Below, one piece after another: positions 1 to 8,550 of a DNA stretch of 64,000 nt (position 1 is its first letter; the number at the start of each line of letters is the position of its first letter). The DNA comes from Microbacterium sp. W4I4. Lineage in GTDB: Bacteria > Actinomycetota > Actinomycetes > Actinomycetales > Microbacteriaceae. The DNA lies in NCBI RefSeq assembly GCF_030816235.1, contig NZ_JAUSXT010000001.1, forward strand, positions 1,550,001 to 1,614,000. The letters are read 5' to 3'. The translations under genes and the position numbers were made by a program. The notes under the pieces were generated by a model. The model saw only the letters and a program-made list of their open reading frames with translations, ran no database searches and was not told the DNA's origin.

Positions 1-875
1 ACCATCGGCCAGAACTCGGGCAGCGGGGTCGGATTCGCGGCGGTCACACGGTTGCGGATGTAGAGGATGCCGGTGCCGCCCGGTGCGCACTGCCATTTCG
101 CGCCGGCGCCGGCGAGGAAGTCGACGCCCAGCTCCCGGAAGTCGTAGGCCATCATGCCGGGGATGTGCGCACCGTCGACGACCGTGATGATCCCGTGCTG
201 CTGAGCGAGCTCCGCCAGCATCCGGATCGGCAGCATGGTGCCGGTGAGGTAGGTCGGCGCCGAGAACATGATCACCTTGGTGCGGCCGGTGATGCCGGCG
301 CGGAACAACTCGACGTAGTCCTCCGCAACCTGATCGTCTCCGATCGGCAGCTCGACGCGCTTGATCACCACGCCGTAGCGGTCTCTGGCCAGCGCCAGCG
401 GGGTGTCACCGCCGGAGTGCTCGTGATTGGTGGTGAGGATCTCGTCGCCCACGCGGAGGTTGAGCCCCAGCAGCGCCTTGGACATGCCGTCGGAGGTGTT
501 GTGCGTGATGACGATCTCGTCGGTGTCGACGCCGTGGGCTTTCGCGATGACAGCGCGCACGTCGGCGAAGTCGCTGTACGACGCCTCCGCGTCGCGCGCC
601 ACCTGCCGGTGCACGGCGTCGACGACGTCGAGCACCTGGCGCGGGGGCGATCCGACGGTTCCGACGTTCATGTACAGGATCCGCTTGTCGAGGGTGAACA
701 TCTCCCTGACCTTGTTCCAGTACCCGGTGTCGGAGGCCGCGGGGACGACGGTGGATGCCGCCGCCGGGGATGCGATTCCGAGGGTTCCGAGGCCCACGGT
801 GCCGGCACCGGCGCCGAAGAGCTTGAGGGCGGTGCGGCGGGAGAATCCTGTGCTCTGTGCAGTGTTCGAAGACAT
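1..875 (-). CDS. Tat-exported PLP-dependent aminotransferase, class V fold (partial)
   Basis: The gene runs off the left edge, so only the first 291 residues are present. The N-terminus has a twin-arginine signal (SRRTALK, residues 13-19) and a hydrophobic Gly/Ala segment, so the folded enzyme should be exported with its cofactor. The body has class V features: an Asp in VVDGAH (Asp234) that would contact the pyridine nitrogen, and a candidate Schiff-base Lys260 in GAGAKWQ. The nearest family type is isopenicillin-N-epimerase-like or cysteine-desulfurase-like enzymes; the substrate is unknown. ATG start with an AAGGAG ribosome site. It follows the exported RidA gene by 12 bp, so the two are probably one operon. 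Confidence 0.85.
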   Translation of the reverse strand, partial: MSSNTAQSTGFSRRTALKLFGAGAGTVGLGTLGIASPAAASTVVPAASDTGYWNKVREMFTLDKRILYMNVGTVGSPPRQVLDVVDAVHRQVARDAEASYSDFADVRAVIAKAHGVDTDEIVITHNTSDGMSKALLGLNLRVGDEILTTNHEHSGGDTPLALARDRYGVVIKRVELPIGDDQVAEDYVELFRAGITGRTKVIMFSAPTYLTGTMLPIRMLAELAQQHGIITVVDGAHIPGMMAYDFRELGVDFLAGAGAKWQCAPGGTGILYIRNRVTAANPTPLPEFWPM

Positions 876-887
876 TGTGTTCACTCC

Positions 888-1412
888 TTATCGGACGGCG
901 ATCGCGCTGATCTCGACTTTTGCGCCCAGCGGCAGTTCGGCGACCTCGACGGTCGCGCGAGCGGGGGCTGCCTCGGTGCCGAAGTATTCGGCGTAGACGA
1001 CGTTGAACTCGGCGAAGTCGGCCATGTCGGCCAGGTACACGGTGGCGCTGACGACGTCGCCGAGGTCGAGCTTCGCCTCCTTCAGGACGGCCTCGATGTT
1101 CTGAACCGACAATGCGGTCTGCTCGGCGATCGTCTGGCCGTTGTCGATCGCGCCGACCCTCGGATCGATGGGCAGCTGACCGGAGACGTACACCGTGCCT
1201 CCCGCGGCGATGCCCTGAGAGTAGGGCCCGATCGCCGCGGGTGCGTCGGGGCTCTCGAGAACCTTCTTGGCGGAGGATCCGCGGTCGGGCTGAGCGGGTG
1301 AACCGGCGTGTGCCGAGCCCCCGATTGCAGAGGTCACGGCGAGACCCGTGACCACGACGACCCCGGCGACGGACAGTGCCGTGGTTCGGGGTCGAGAGGC
1401 GAAACTGAACAA
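888..1412 (-). CDS. Exported RidA/YjgF/YER057c family protein
   Basis: This 174-residue protein has a signal peptide (hydrophobic residues 14-30, Ala-rich cleavage region near 33-37) followed by a complete RidA domain of about 125 residues. RidA proteins hydrolyse reactive enamine/imine intermediates made by PLP enzymes. The substrate-binding arginine is kept (Arg152 in ARATVEV). Most RidA proteins are cytosolic, so export is unusual, and it fits the exported PLP enzyme directly downstream. The start is TTG, chosen because AAGGAG lies 6 nt upstream and no ATG fits. Family call is firm; the pairing with the neighbour is inference. Confidence 0.9.
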   Translation of the reverse strand: MFSFASRPRTTALSVAGVVVVTGLAVTSAIGGSAHAGSPAQPDRGSSAKKVLESPDAPAAIGPYSQGIAAGGTVYVSGQLPIDPRVGAIDNGQTIAEQTALSVQNIEAVLKEAKLDLGDVVSATVYLADMADFAEFNVVYAEYFGTEAAPARATVEVAELPLGAKVEISAIAVR

Positions 1413-1719
1413 GATAATCTCCTTCGAGTTCGGTTCGAGCGCGACGATGCGACTCGCAATGCGGCGGCACGTTCAGAACGGGACGTCGCGTGCCGGCCAC
1501 GTTAGGGAGGAGCCTCCTGGGGCACCATGACCGCCGTCGGACCCTGCGCGACCATGCGACGAACGGTGCAGGAGACGCGATGAGCGGTATACCGGTATAC
1601 GGCGGGCGTTGCGCAGGGCGCCTCACCAGGCGCTTCGCAGGTCGCAACTCGCCGTCTCGTCGGCGGGGACGCGGCGTGCTGCGCCCTGCGAGCGAGGGTT
1701 GGGCGTGGGCCGCAGTGCC
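1413..1719. other. Intergenic region upstream of the ridA-like operon
   Basis: No gene is visible in these 307 bases. They hold the upstream region of the exported RidA operon and the 3' flank of the tetR-like gene. The only clear structure is the 14-bp palindrome at 1587-1600, listed separately. Confidence 0.7.
1587..1600. promoter_or_regulatory. Perfect 14-bp palindrome, possible operator
   Basis: gtataccggtatac is a perfect palindrome about 175 bp upstream of the exported RidA start. It is AT-richer than its surroundings. A regulator site is possible but no -35/-10 pair can be tied to it. Confidence 0.35.
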
Positions 1720-2286
1720 TCAGGCCGCGCGGAGCGAGGCGGCGATCAGCACCTCGGCTGCGGCGAGCGCCTGGTCGGCCGCGACGGGGCTGCCGGAGAT
1801 CGCCGCGGTGCTCTGAGCCCCTTCGGCGAGGATGGCGAGCTGCGCGGCCAGCAGCTCGCTGCCGCCCAGCTCGGCCACGAGGCCGGCCATGTACTGCTGG
1901 AACGTCTTCTTGTGCTCACGGACGAGAGCGGCGACCTCGGGGTCAGTGCCCCCGAGCTCGGCGAAGGCGTTGATGAACGCGCAGCCTCGGAAGTCGTCTG
2001 CGCAGAACCAGCTCTGCAGGTACGAGAAGACGGCGATCAGCTGGTCGTGCGCCTCCGGACCCGCAGCATCCACACTGTTCGTCACGCCCTGCTCCCAGGA
2101 GTCGTGCGCGCGCGAGAGCACCCCCTTGATGATGTCGGACTTGGACGGGAACTGCCCGTACAGCCGGCGCAGCGACACCCCGGCCGCCGCGCGGAGCTCG
2201 TCCATGCCGACAGCCGCGTATCCCTTGCTGTAGTAGAGATCCGCTGCGGCCGAGAGGATCTTCTCGCGTGCCTCGTCATCTGTCAT
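1720..2286 (-). CDS. TetR/AcrR family transcriptional regulator
   Basis: A 188-residue repressor with a typical TetR N-terminal helix-turn-helix (about residues 8-50; ILSAAADLYYSKGYAAVGMDEL then GVSLRRLYGQFPSK) and an all-helical ligand domain with a central Cys-containing segment (WFCADDFRGCAF) as seen in YxaF/LmrA-like members. I chose the ATG at 2286. The longer frame starting at 2367 would place both operator palindromes inside the coding region. The GGAGG just before this ATG is unusually close (1 nt). It is divergent from the alpha/beta hydrolase gene at 2404, which it probably represses. Confidence 0.9.
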   Translation of the reverse strand: MTDDEAREKILSAAADLYYSKGYAAVGMDELRAAAGVSLRRLYGQFPSKSDIIKGVLSRAHDSWEQGVTNSVDAAGPEAHDQLIAVFSYLQSWFCADDFRGCAFINAFAELGGTDPEVAALVREHKKTFQQYMAGLVAELGGSELLAAQLAILAEGAQSTAAISGSPVAADQALAAAEVLIAASLRAA

Positions 2287-2299
2287 TCCTCCAGTGTAC

Positions 2300-2359
2300 T
2301 TGACATGAGAACGATCGTTCTCTACCGTGAGGGAATACCCAGCGAGAACGAGCGTTCTC
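2300..2359 (+). promoter_or_regulatory. Promoter with two TetR-type operators for the hydrolase gene
   Basis: A consensus -35 TTGACA (2300-2305) and a -10-like TACCGT (2323-2328) are 17 bp apart, and the spacer is filled by a perfect 16-bp palindrome, gagaacgatcgttctc (2307-2322). A second, near-identical copy (gagaacgagcgttctc, 2344-2359) lies 37 bp downstream, just past the expected transcription start. This layout would block polymerase binding and clearance on the hydrolase gene and could also autoregulate the divergent tetR. The inner GAAC-N4-GTTC resembles a LexA box, but the flanks do not fit. Confidence 0.8.
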
Positions 2360-2370
2360 ACTGCCAATGA

Positions 2371-3246
<876 letters not shown>

Positions 3247-3252
3247 GCGCTC

Positions 3253-3286
3253 GTGGGGCCCGGGGAGAGACTTCCCCGGGCCCCAC
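3253..3286 (+). terminator. Strong hairpin terminator after the hydrolase gene
   Basis: A perfect 14-bp GC-rich stem (arms 3253-3266 and 3273-3286) closes a 6-nt loop 7 nt after the stop codon. There is no T run, as is common in actinobacteria. Confidence 0.8.
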
Positions 3287-3335
3287 GGAACGCCGCGCGG
3301 TCGCCCCTCCCCGTTCGCCGCAACACGCGTCCAAG

Positions 3336-3347
3336 TGCGCATGCGCA
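3336..3347. promoter_or_regulatory. 12-bp palindrome upstream of lacI-like gene
   Basis: tgcgcatgcgca is perfectly palindromic with a central dyad 39 bp before the LacI-family start. It may be an autoregulatory site; there is no further support. Confidence 0.3.
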
Positions 3348-3379
3348 TATGCTCGTCTGGCAGAGAGGGAGGGTCGCCT

Positions 3380-4417
3380 ATGTCCGCGACGATGCACGAT
3401 GTCGCCCGCCTGGCGGGCGTCTCGGCGAAGACCGTGTCGAACGTCGTGAACGACTACCTGCACGTGCGACCGGCGGTGCGCGAGCGTGTCCGAGCAGCGA
3501 TCGCCGAGCTGGACTACCGACCGAATCTGAACGCGCGCGGCCTGCGCTCCGGCCGGTCCCGAGTGATCGGTCTCGCCGTGCCGTCGTTGCGCGAGAACTA
3601 CTTCGCCGAACTGGCCGACGCCGTGATCCGGGCCGCGGCACGACACGATCTCATCGTGGTCGTCGAGCAGACCGGCGGCCGACGCGAAGCCGAGCTGAAC
3701 GCGGTGTCGAACAGCCGCCCGCGACTGCTCGACGGACTGCTGTTCAGCCCCGTCGCACTCGGGCAGGACGACGTCGACGCTCTCGACGTCGGCAGCCCGC
3801 TGGTGCTGTTGGGAGAACGGATCTTCGGCGGTCCCACCGACCACGTCACCATGCACAACACCTCGTCGGCCAGGGCCGCGACCGAGCACCTGCTCGGGAT
3901 CGGTCGTCGCCGGATCGCGGTCATCGGCGCCGACCCCCGGGGCGCCGAGGCGAACTCGGCGAACCTGCGCGTGCGCGGGTACCGCGAGGCGCTTGAGAGC
4001 GCGGGCGTGCCGATCGACCCCGCGCTCGTGAGGGAGACCCCGATGTCGGAGTGGCACCGGGCCGGCGGCGCCGCCGCGATGCGGCGCCTGATCGACGACG
4101 GCGTGCCGTTCGACGCGGTCTTCGCGCTCAGCGACACGCTCGGACTGGGTGCGCTGCGCGCACTCGGCGAGCGCGGTCGACGCGTGCCGGACGACGTGGC
4201 AGTGATCGGCTTCGACAATATCGACGAGAGCGCATACTCGCTGCCCTCGATGTCGACCGTCGACACCGGCCGCGACGATATCGCGGCGATCGCCGTCGAA
4301 CGGCTCATTCTGCGCATCGACGAGAAGGACGATCGTCGCGCGCCCGAGACGTTCAAACCCGACTTCCGCATCGTCGCGCGGGAATCGACGGGCCACAGCG
4401 ACGCCGAGCAGCTCTGA
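3380..4417 (+). CDS. LacI family transcriptional regulator
   Basis: A full-length 345-residue LacI/GalR repressor. Residues 5-24 form the helix-turn-helix (MHDVARLAGVSAKTVSNVVN), followed by the hinge helix and a periplasmic-binding-protein-like sugar domain (about residues 62-340). The C-terminal part has the usual VPDDVAVIGFDNIDES motif. ATG start with GAGAGGGAGGG upstream; in-frame sequence further upstream lies in the hydrolase gene and is not part of it. The next gene in the same direction is a secreted esterase whose upstream region has a CpG-centred palindrome typical of LacI-family sites, so it may be the target. Confidence 0.93.
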   Translation: MSATMHDVARLAGVSAKTVSNVVNDYLHVRPAVRERVRAAIAELDYRPNLNARGLRSGRSRVIGLAVPSLRENYFAELADAVIRAAARHDLIVVVEQTGGRREAELNAVSNSRPRLLDGLLFSPVALGQDDVDALDVGSPLVLLGERIFGGPTDHVTMHNTSSARAATEHLLGIGRRRIAVIGADPRGAEANSANLRVRGYREALESAGVPIDPALVRETPMSEWHRAGGAAAMRRLIDDGVPFDAVFALSDTLGLGALRALGERGRRVPDDVAVIGFDNIDESAYSLPSMSTVDTGRDDIAAIAVERLILRIDEKDDRRAPETFKPDFRIVARESTGHSDAEQL

Positions 4418-4468
4418 CCCCTGACGAAAGTCACCCCTGGATCCTTCGGACTATGGCCGAACGTCGAT

Positions 4469-4498
4469 ATTTACCACGTAGTAAATGACCGCTAGTCT
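4469..4498 (+). promoter_or_regulatory. Candidate LacI-type operator and promoter of the esterase gene
   Basis: atttaccacgtagtaaat (4469-4486) is palindromic in 16 of 18 positions and has the central CG usual for LacI-family operators. It overlaps a possible -35 TTACCA (4471-4476) and precedes TAGTCT (4493-4498), a possible -10 with a 16-bp spacer. Binding by the adjacent LacI protein is inference. Confidence 0.5.
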
Positions 4499-4552
4499 CA
4501 GCCTTGTCGAGCAGCAACGCCGCTGCCGAACACCCTTCGAGAAGGAAGTATC

Positions 4553-6070
4553 GTGTTCAGAATCCGCCGATCTCAAGACACCTGCCCACCCACCCGCAGC
4601 CTTCGACCCTTCGCTGCCGCGGGACTCGCGCTGACTCTCGTCCTCGGAGCCGTGCCGGCCGTCGCACAGGCCGCCGACGCCACTCCGACGCCCGGCCCGA
4701 CGATCGTCGCCGACGCCGACTCCCCGACCGGCTACACCGGTCACTTCGTCTACTACGACCCGGATGCGACGTCGGTCGTCTTCGTGGCCGACATCCTGCT
4801 GCGCAACTGGGCCGACCAGTCCGACACCCGGGTCTACCAGCCCGACGAGTACAAGCCCGGACTCATGCGCGGAGGTGGCGGCTACGAGGTCGCGATGACG
4901 AACGTCGGAGACGGCTACTGGGTCACCGACGTTCCACTGGCGGCCGGTGTGAACCAGTACTGGTTCTACGTGGACGGCGACCGCAACTACTGGGCGCCCG
5001 ACCCTGCCAACGCACCGAACTTCGCACCCGACGGCCTCACCGGAAATGCACGCCGCGCCTTCAACAAGGTGTACGTGCCGTACGACGACGCCAAGCAGGA
5101 TTTCGCTCCGCTTGAAGCCCGGCAGATCGAGCTCGAGCGCGCCGACGCGCCCAAGGGCGACTTCAGCTACGTGCCGTTCGAGATCGGCGGCACGACGCGC
5201 ACCGTCGGCGTCTACCTGCCCCCGGGATACGACCCCGACCGCGCCGAGCCGTACAAGACCATCTACATGCAGCACGGCAGCGGACAGGACCAGTCCGACT
5301 GGATGACCATCGGTGATGTGCCTGTCATCATGGACAACCTCATCCAAGATGGCGACACCGAGCCCGCGGTGGTCATCTCGACGAACTCCACCTACATGGG
5401 TGCGGCGAACCAGGGATACCAGAACCTCCGCGACGTCGTCATGCCGTTCGTCGAGGGGAACTACAACGTGTCCACCAAGGCCATCGACCGCGCCTTCGCT
5501 GGCCTGTCGATGGGCGCCGGAATTACACAGAGCATCATCAACTACGACGCGACGGAGTTCGGCTACTACGGACCGTGGAGCGGCGGGGCGAGCGTGCGCG
5601 CGACTACGGAGAACATCGGCGCGCCGTACATCCTCTACGGCGGCGGCAAGTGGGACTTCGGACTTCCGAACGCCAACACCGTCGCCGATCTCGACAAGGT
5701 CGCTTTCGTGGAGAACGTGGTGGTCTCCGGTGCGCATGACTTCAACGCCTGGAACCAGATGTTCACCACGTTCGCCCGCGACTACGTGTGGCAGCCCGAG
5801 GCGTTCGTGCAGGACGAGATCGGCCAGCTCAAGGACGGCGTGGCCGCGTCCGGCCTGAACCAGGGCAACGCTAACGCACTGACGGTGAAGCTCGACGGGG
5901 CGCTCGCCCTTCTCGCCGCCGGTGACACCGCGGGCTCGCTGGACCAGCTCAACGTGTTCCTGAACCAGGTGAGCGTCTTCCAGAAGACCGGCAAGCTCAC
6001 CGCCGACCAGGTGGACGGACTGCGCGCAGTCGCAGACCAGATCACCTTCAGCCTGGAGTACTGGCAGTAA
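4553..6070 (+). CDS. Secreted esterase (esterase D / PF00756 type) with helical C-terminal domain
   Basis: A 505-residue secreted protein. It has a long signal peptide (cleavage probably after AVAQAA near residue 41), an N-terminal beta-sandwich resembling the E-set/CBM48 domain of glycan-active esterases (about 55-165), a putative esterase alpha/beta hydrolase domain (about 190-415), and a helical C-terminal domain (about 420-505) that looks like the FIMAH domain of extracellular hydrolases. Ser319 in GLSMG and His395 in GAHDF are the likely nucleophile and catalytic histidine. GTG start with GAAGGAAG upstream. Probably deacylates plant or microbial polysaccharide, but the substrate cannot be read from sequence. 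Confidence 0.88.
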   Translation: MFRIRRSQDTCPPTRSLRPFAAAGLALTLVLGAVPAVAQAADATPTPGPTIVADADSPTGYTGHFVYYDPDATSVVFVADILLRNWADQSDTRVYQPDEYKPGLMRGGGGYEVAMTNVGDGYWVTDVPLAAGVNQYWFYVDGDRNYWAPDPANAPNFAPDGLTGNARRAFNKVYVPYDDAKQDFAPLEARQIELERADAPKGDFSYVPFEIGGTTRTVGVYLPPGYDPDRAEPYKTIYMQHGSGQDQSDWMTIGDVPVIMDNLIQDGDTEPAVVISTNSTYMGAANQGYQNLRDVVMPFVEGNYNVSTKAIDRAFAGLSMGAGITQSIINYDATEFGYYGPWSGGASVRATTENIGAPYILYGGGKWDFGLPNANTVADLDKVAFVENVVVSGAHDFNAWNQMFTTFARDYVWQPEAFVQDEIGQLKDGVAASGLNQGNANALTVKLDGALALLAAGDTAGSLDQLNVFLNQVSVFQKTGKLTADQVDGLRAVADQITFSLEYWQ

Positions 6071-6091
6071 CCGCTCCGGCAGCAGCGACGA

Positions 6092-6124
6092 GGGCGTCGG
6101 CGGGTCTCGCACCCGCCGGCGCCC
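6092..6124 (+). terminator. Hairpin after esterase gene
   Basis: A 14-bp stem with one G-U pair (arms 6092-6105 and 6111-6124) and a 5-nt loop, 22 nt after the stop codon. First of two stacked hairpins. Confidence 0.6.
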
Positions 6125-6134
6125 TGCAGGGAAA

Positions 6135-6165
6135 CAAAAAACCCTCGGAGATTCCGAGGGTTTTT
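6135..6165. terminator. Bidirectional rho-independent terminator
   Basis: The stem accctcgga/tccgagggt (6141-6149 and 6153-6161) is flanked by an A run and a T run, so it can terminate the esterase transcript on the plus strand and the two tRNA genes on the minus strand. Confidence 0.9.
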
Positions 6166-6172
6166 CTGTCTG

Positions 6173-6246
6173 TAGCAGGAGCGGGGATCGAACCCGCGAC
6201 CTCACGATTATGAGTCGTGCGCTCTCACCATCTGAGCTACCCTGCC
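6173..6246 (-). tRNA. tRNA-Met (anticodon CAT)
   Basis: The reverse strand folds into a full cloverleaf: acceptor GGCAGGG paired with TCCTGCT through two G-U pairs, D arm GCTC..GAGC, anticodon stem CACGA/TCGTG with loop CTCATAA, T arm GCGGG TTCGATC CCCGC and discriminator A. Anticodon CAT means Met, or Ile if the C is modified to lysidine; the sequence looks like an elongator tRNA. Followed on the minus strand by the shared terminator. Confidence 0.93.
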
Positions 6247-6279
6247 GCACGGCATCCGATCATAAGATCAGACGTTGCG

Positions 6280-6351
6280 AGCCCCGAGTCAGGATTGAAC
6301 TGACGACCCCTTCCTTACCATGGAAGTGCTCTGCCACTGAGCTATCGGGGC
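6280..6351 (-). tRNA. tRNA-Thr (anticodon GGT)
   Basis: Cloverleaf on the reverse strand with acceptor GCCCCGA/TCGGGGC, anticodon stem CTTCC/GGAAG, loop ATGGTAA (anticodon GGT) and T arm with TTCAATC. The discriminator base is T. It lies 33 bp upstream of the tRNA-Met gene on the same strand, probably co-transcribed. Confidence 0.93.
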
Positions 6352-6418
6352 GTGCTGCCCGTGTCAGGGCAACCAGACGAGATTACCATCAGCGAGCCCG
6401 TCTCACGAAATCGAGGCG

Positions 6419-7618
6419 TCAGTACGAGTACCGGCCCGCGTTCTTGCGCATCCAGTCCAGCGGATTGACCGTTGAGCCATTGATGATGATCTCGAAATGC
6501 AGGTGAGCGCCATAGGAACGACCGGTGTTGCCGACCTTTCCGATGGTGTCCCCGACCTTGACCTTCTGCCCGGCCTTGACCTGCAGCGAACCGTGCTGCA
6601 TGTGCGCGTAGTGGCTCGTGACGACCTTGCCGTCGATGATGTGGTCGACGTATGCGGTGACACCGTAGGCGCCACCGGACTCGGTCGCGATCCGCACGGT
6701 TCCGTCGGCGATCGCCTGGATCGTCGCGCCGTTGCCGGGGACGAGGTCGATGCCCGCGTGCATGCGGCCGTTGCGCATGCCGTAGGGCGAGCTCATCGCG
6801 ACTCCGACCATGAACGGCCACTGGATCGCGGCCTCAGGGTCGTTCGTGTACAGGCTGTCGGAGAAGCGGATGTTCTCTTCGGCCGCGACATCGATCAGCG
6901 AGACCGTCGAGTACTCGTCCGAGCGCACCAGCGCCTCGTCCTTCACGCCGGACGAGGCGACGAACGCCTGGATCTCGTCGTCGGGGACCTTCGCAGTCGA
7001 CTTCTGGGCATCCGCGGCGACGAGGGATGCGACCGGAGCCGCCCCACCCTGCGCGGCGGCCACGGCAGTGGCCGGCAGCGTCATCGACACGGCCATGAAG
7101 CCGGCCACCGTCATGACGCCGAGGCTCGCGCCTGCGGCGACGAGGCGCTTCGCCACACGATGGCGACGCGGAGCCGCGTGCACGGATGCGGGAGTCGCGC
7201 CGACGAGCAGAGGCTCATCGGAGGCGGAGGCGGAAGCTGCGGGCTCGTCATCGCGGACGGGCGCGAAACCGAGAGCACCGGATGCCTGCGCGAACGCATC
7301 CATGACGGGAGTCGACTCGGTCTCGGGCTCGACGACCGGCTCGGTTGCCTCGACGACCGGCTCGACCTCGACGACGGGGATGTCCGCATCCTCGGCCGCG
7401 GCGACGACGGCCGCGGGGACGACGGATGCCGCAGACGCGGCGAGAGCGAGGCGCAGAGCGCGGCGACTCATCGTGATGTCTGCGGACTCGACGGGTGCGC
7501 TGACAGCATCCGACGTCGCAATGATCTCGGGAGTCTCCGAAGGTCCGGTTGCCGCGGTGCGGAGTCGGTTGGATCGGCGCGTGGGCGCAGACTCATCCTC
7601 AGGGCGTACAGGGGGCAA
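6419..7618 (-). CDS. M23 family cell-wall metallopeptidase
   Basis: A 399-residue protein with a long, low-complexity acidic N-terminal region (about 1-155), a transmembrane segment (about 160-190), a linker and a C-terminal M23/LytM domain (about 270-390). Zinc ligands are visible as His287 and Asp291 in HAGIDL and His374 in HLHFE; His339 in HYAH is the catalytic base. It should cleave peptidoglycan cross-links outside the membrane. The TTG start has only a weak GAGAG site, so the true N-terminus is uncertain; an internal ATG at residue 50 is an alternative. A GTAACG direct repeat lies 59 bp upstream. Confidence 0.88.
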   Translation of the reverse strand: MPPVRPEDESAPTRRSNRLRTAATGPSETPEIIATSDAVSAPVESADITMSRRALRLALAASAASVVPAAVVAAAEDADIPVVEVEPVVEATEPVVEPETESTPVMDAFAQASGALGFAPVRDDEPAASASASDEPLLVGATPASVHAAPRRHRVAKRLVAAGASLGVMTVAGFMAVSMTLPATAVAAAQGGAAPVASLVAADAQKSTAKVPDDEIQAFVASSGVKDEALVRSDEYSTVSLIDVAAEENIRFSDSLYTNDPEAAIQWPFMVGVAMSSPYGMRNGRMHAGIDLVPGNGATIQAIADGTVRIATESGGAYGVTAYVDHIIDGKVVTSHYAHMQHGSLQVKAGQKVKVGDTIGKVGNTGRSYGAHLHFEIIINGSTVNPLDWMRKNAGRYSY

Positions 7619-7676
7619 ATCAGATCTCTCGGGTCGCGGTCAAGCTCGGGGGCGCTTGGTCACCTTCGAAATCAGG

Positions 7677-7691
7677 GTAACGAAAGTAACG
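7677..7691 (-). promoter_or_regulatory. GTAACG direct repeat, candidate MtrA-like response-regulator site
   Basis: GTAACG-aaa-GTAACG repeats with a 9-bp period upstream of the M23 peptidase gene. MtrA of actinobacteria binds 9-mer direct repeats of the GTCACAgcg type and controls cell-wall hydrolases. The period fits; the exact word differs. The remaining 7619-7758 gap shows nothing else. Confidence 0.35.
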
Positions 7692-7758
7692 ATCGGGTAA
7701 AGACTACATCTTCAGGGCTGAGAAAGCCATGAGTCCGAGCGCGTGGCGAACGCTCGAC

Positions 7759-8550
7759 TCACGCACCACCGCCAATGATGTCGAGCAGCCGCCCGTGGAC
7801 AGCCGGCCCTCCGGCGACGAGCATCGGGCGAGCGCTGTCCAGCTCCAGCCTTGTCGCCGATCCTCCGGCCTCCTGCACGAGGATCGCCCCGGCGGCGAAG
7901 TCCCACGCATTCAGTCCGCGCTCGAAGTATCCGTCCAGTCGTCCAGCGGCGACATAGGACAGGTCGATCGCCGCCGAGCCCATCCGGCGCAGGTCGCGCG
8001 CCATCGTCATCACGCGGCGCACCATCGCGAGGTCGCCGTCGTGCGTGGCGGGGTCGTAGCCGAAGCCTGTTCCGAGCAGCGCGCCGGCCGGCGTCTCCTC
8101 GTTCACCGCGAGGCGCGTGCCGTCCAGCCATGCGCCCTCACCGCGCACCGCGGTGAACAGCTCCCCGAGCACGGGGGCGTTCACAGCGGCCGCAACGCCC
8201 TGCCAGCGCTCCGGATCGGGCTCGCCCTCCACCACCGCGATGCTCACCGAGTACGACGCGATGCCGTAGGCGTAGTTGACGGTCCCGTCGATCGGGTCGA
8301 CCACCCAGGTCAGTCCGCTGGTGCCGCGGTCGGCGCCGGTCTCCTCACCGAGGAATCCGTCGCCCGGCCGCTCGGCGCGCACCCGGTCGCGAATCAGGCG
8401 CTCCACCTCGCGGTCGGCCTCCGTGACGATGTCCGCCAAGGTCGACTTGGTCGCGGCCAGCGACACGCCCTCGCCCCGTCGACGCTTGGCCAGATCGCCC
8501 GCCTCACGCGCGATGTCCGCGACGAGCGCACCGAGATCGACGTCGCTCAC
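7759..8550 (-). CDS. Inositol monophosphatase family protein
   Basis: A 263-residue metal-dependent phosphatase of the inositol monophosphatase/histidinol-phosphatase superfamily. The metal-binding motifs are intact: GEE in LGEETG, DPIDGT in WVVDPIDGTVNYAYG and WD in NAWDFAAG. It would remove phosphate from myo-inositol 1-phosphate or a related sugar phosphate. The GTG start overlaps the stop of the upstream membrane-protein gene by four bases (GTGA), so the two are translationally coupled. The exact substrate (inositol phosphate, histidinol phosphate or a nucleotide) cannot be decided here. Confidence 0.93.
   Translation of the reverse strand: MSDVDLGALVADIAREAGDLAKRRRGEGVSLAATKSTLADIVTEADREVERLIRDRVRAERPGDGFLGEETGADRGTSGLTWVVDPIDGTVNYAYGIASYSVSIAVVEGEPDPERWQGVAAAVNAPVLGELFTAVRGEGAWLDGTRLAVNEETPAGALLGTGFGYDPATHDGDLAMVRRVMTMARDLRRMGSAAIDLSYVAAGRLDGYFERGLNAWDFAAGAILVQEAGGSATRLELDSARPMLVAGGPAVHGRLLDIIGGGA

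Noticed and set aside
2307..2359. Possible LexA/SOS boxes (GAAC-N4-GTTC, two copies)
   Set aside because: The flanking bases do not fit the actinobacterial SOS box, and the sites sit at a divergent tetR-target pair, which explains them better.
7619..7758. c-di-AMP (ydaO-type) riboswitch before the M23 gene
   Set aside because: Such riboswitches often precede wall-hydrolase genes, but I could not fold the conserved pairing in this 140-bp gap.
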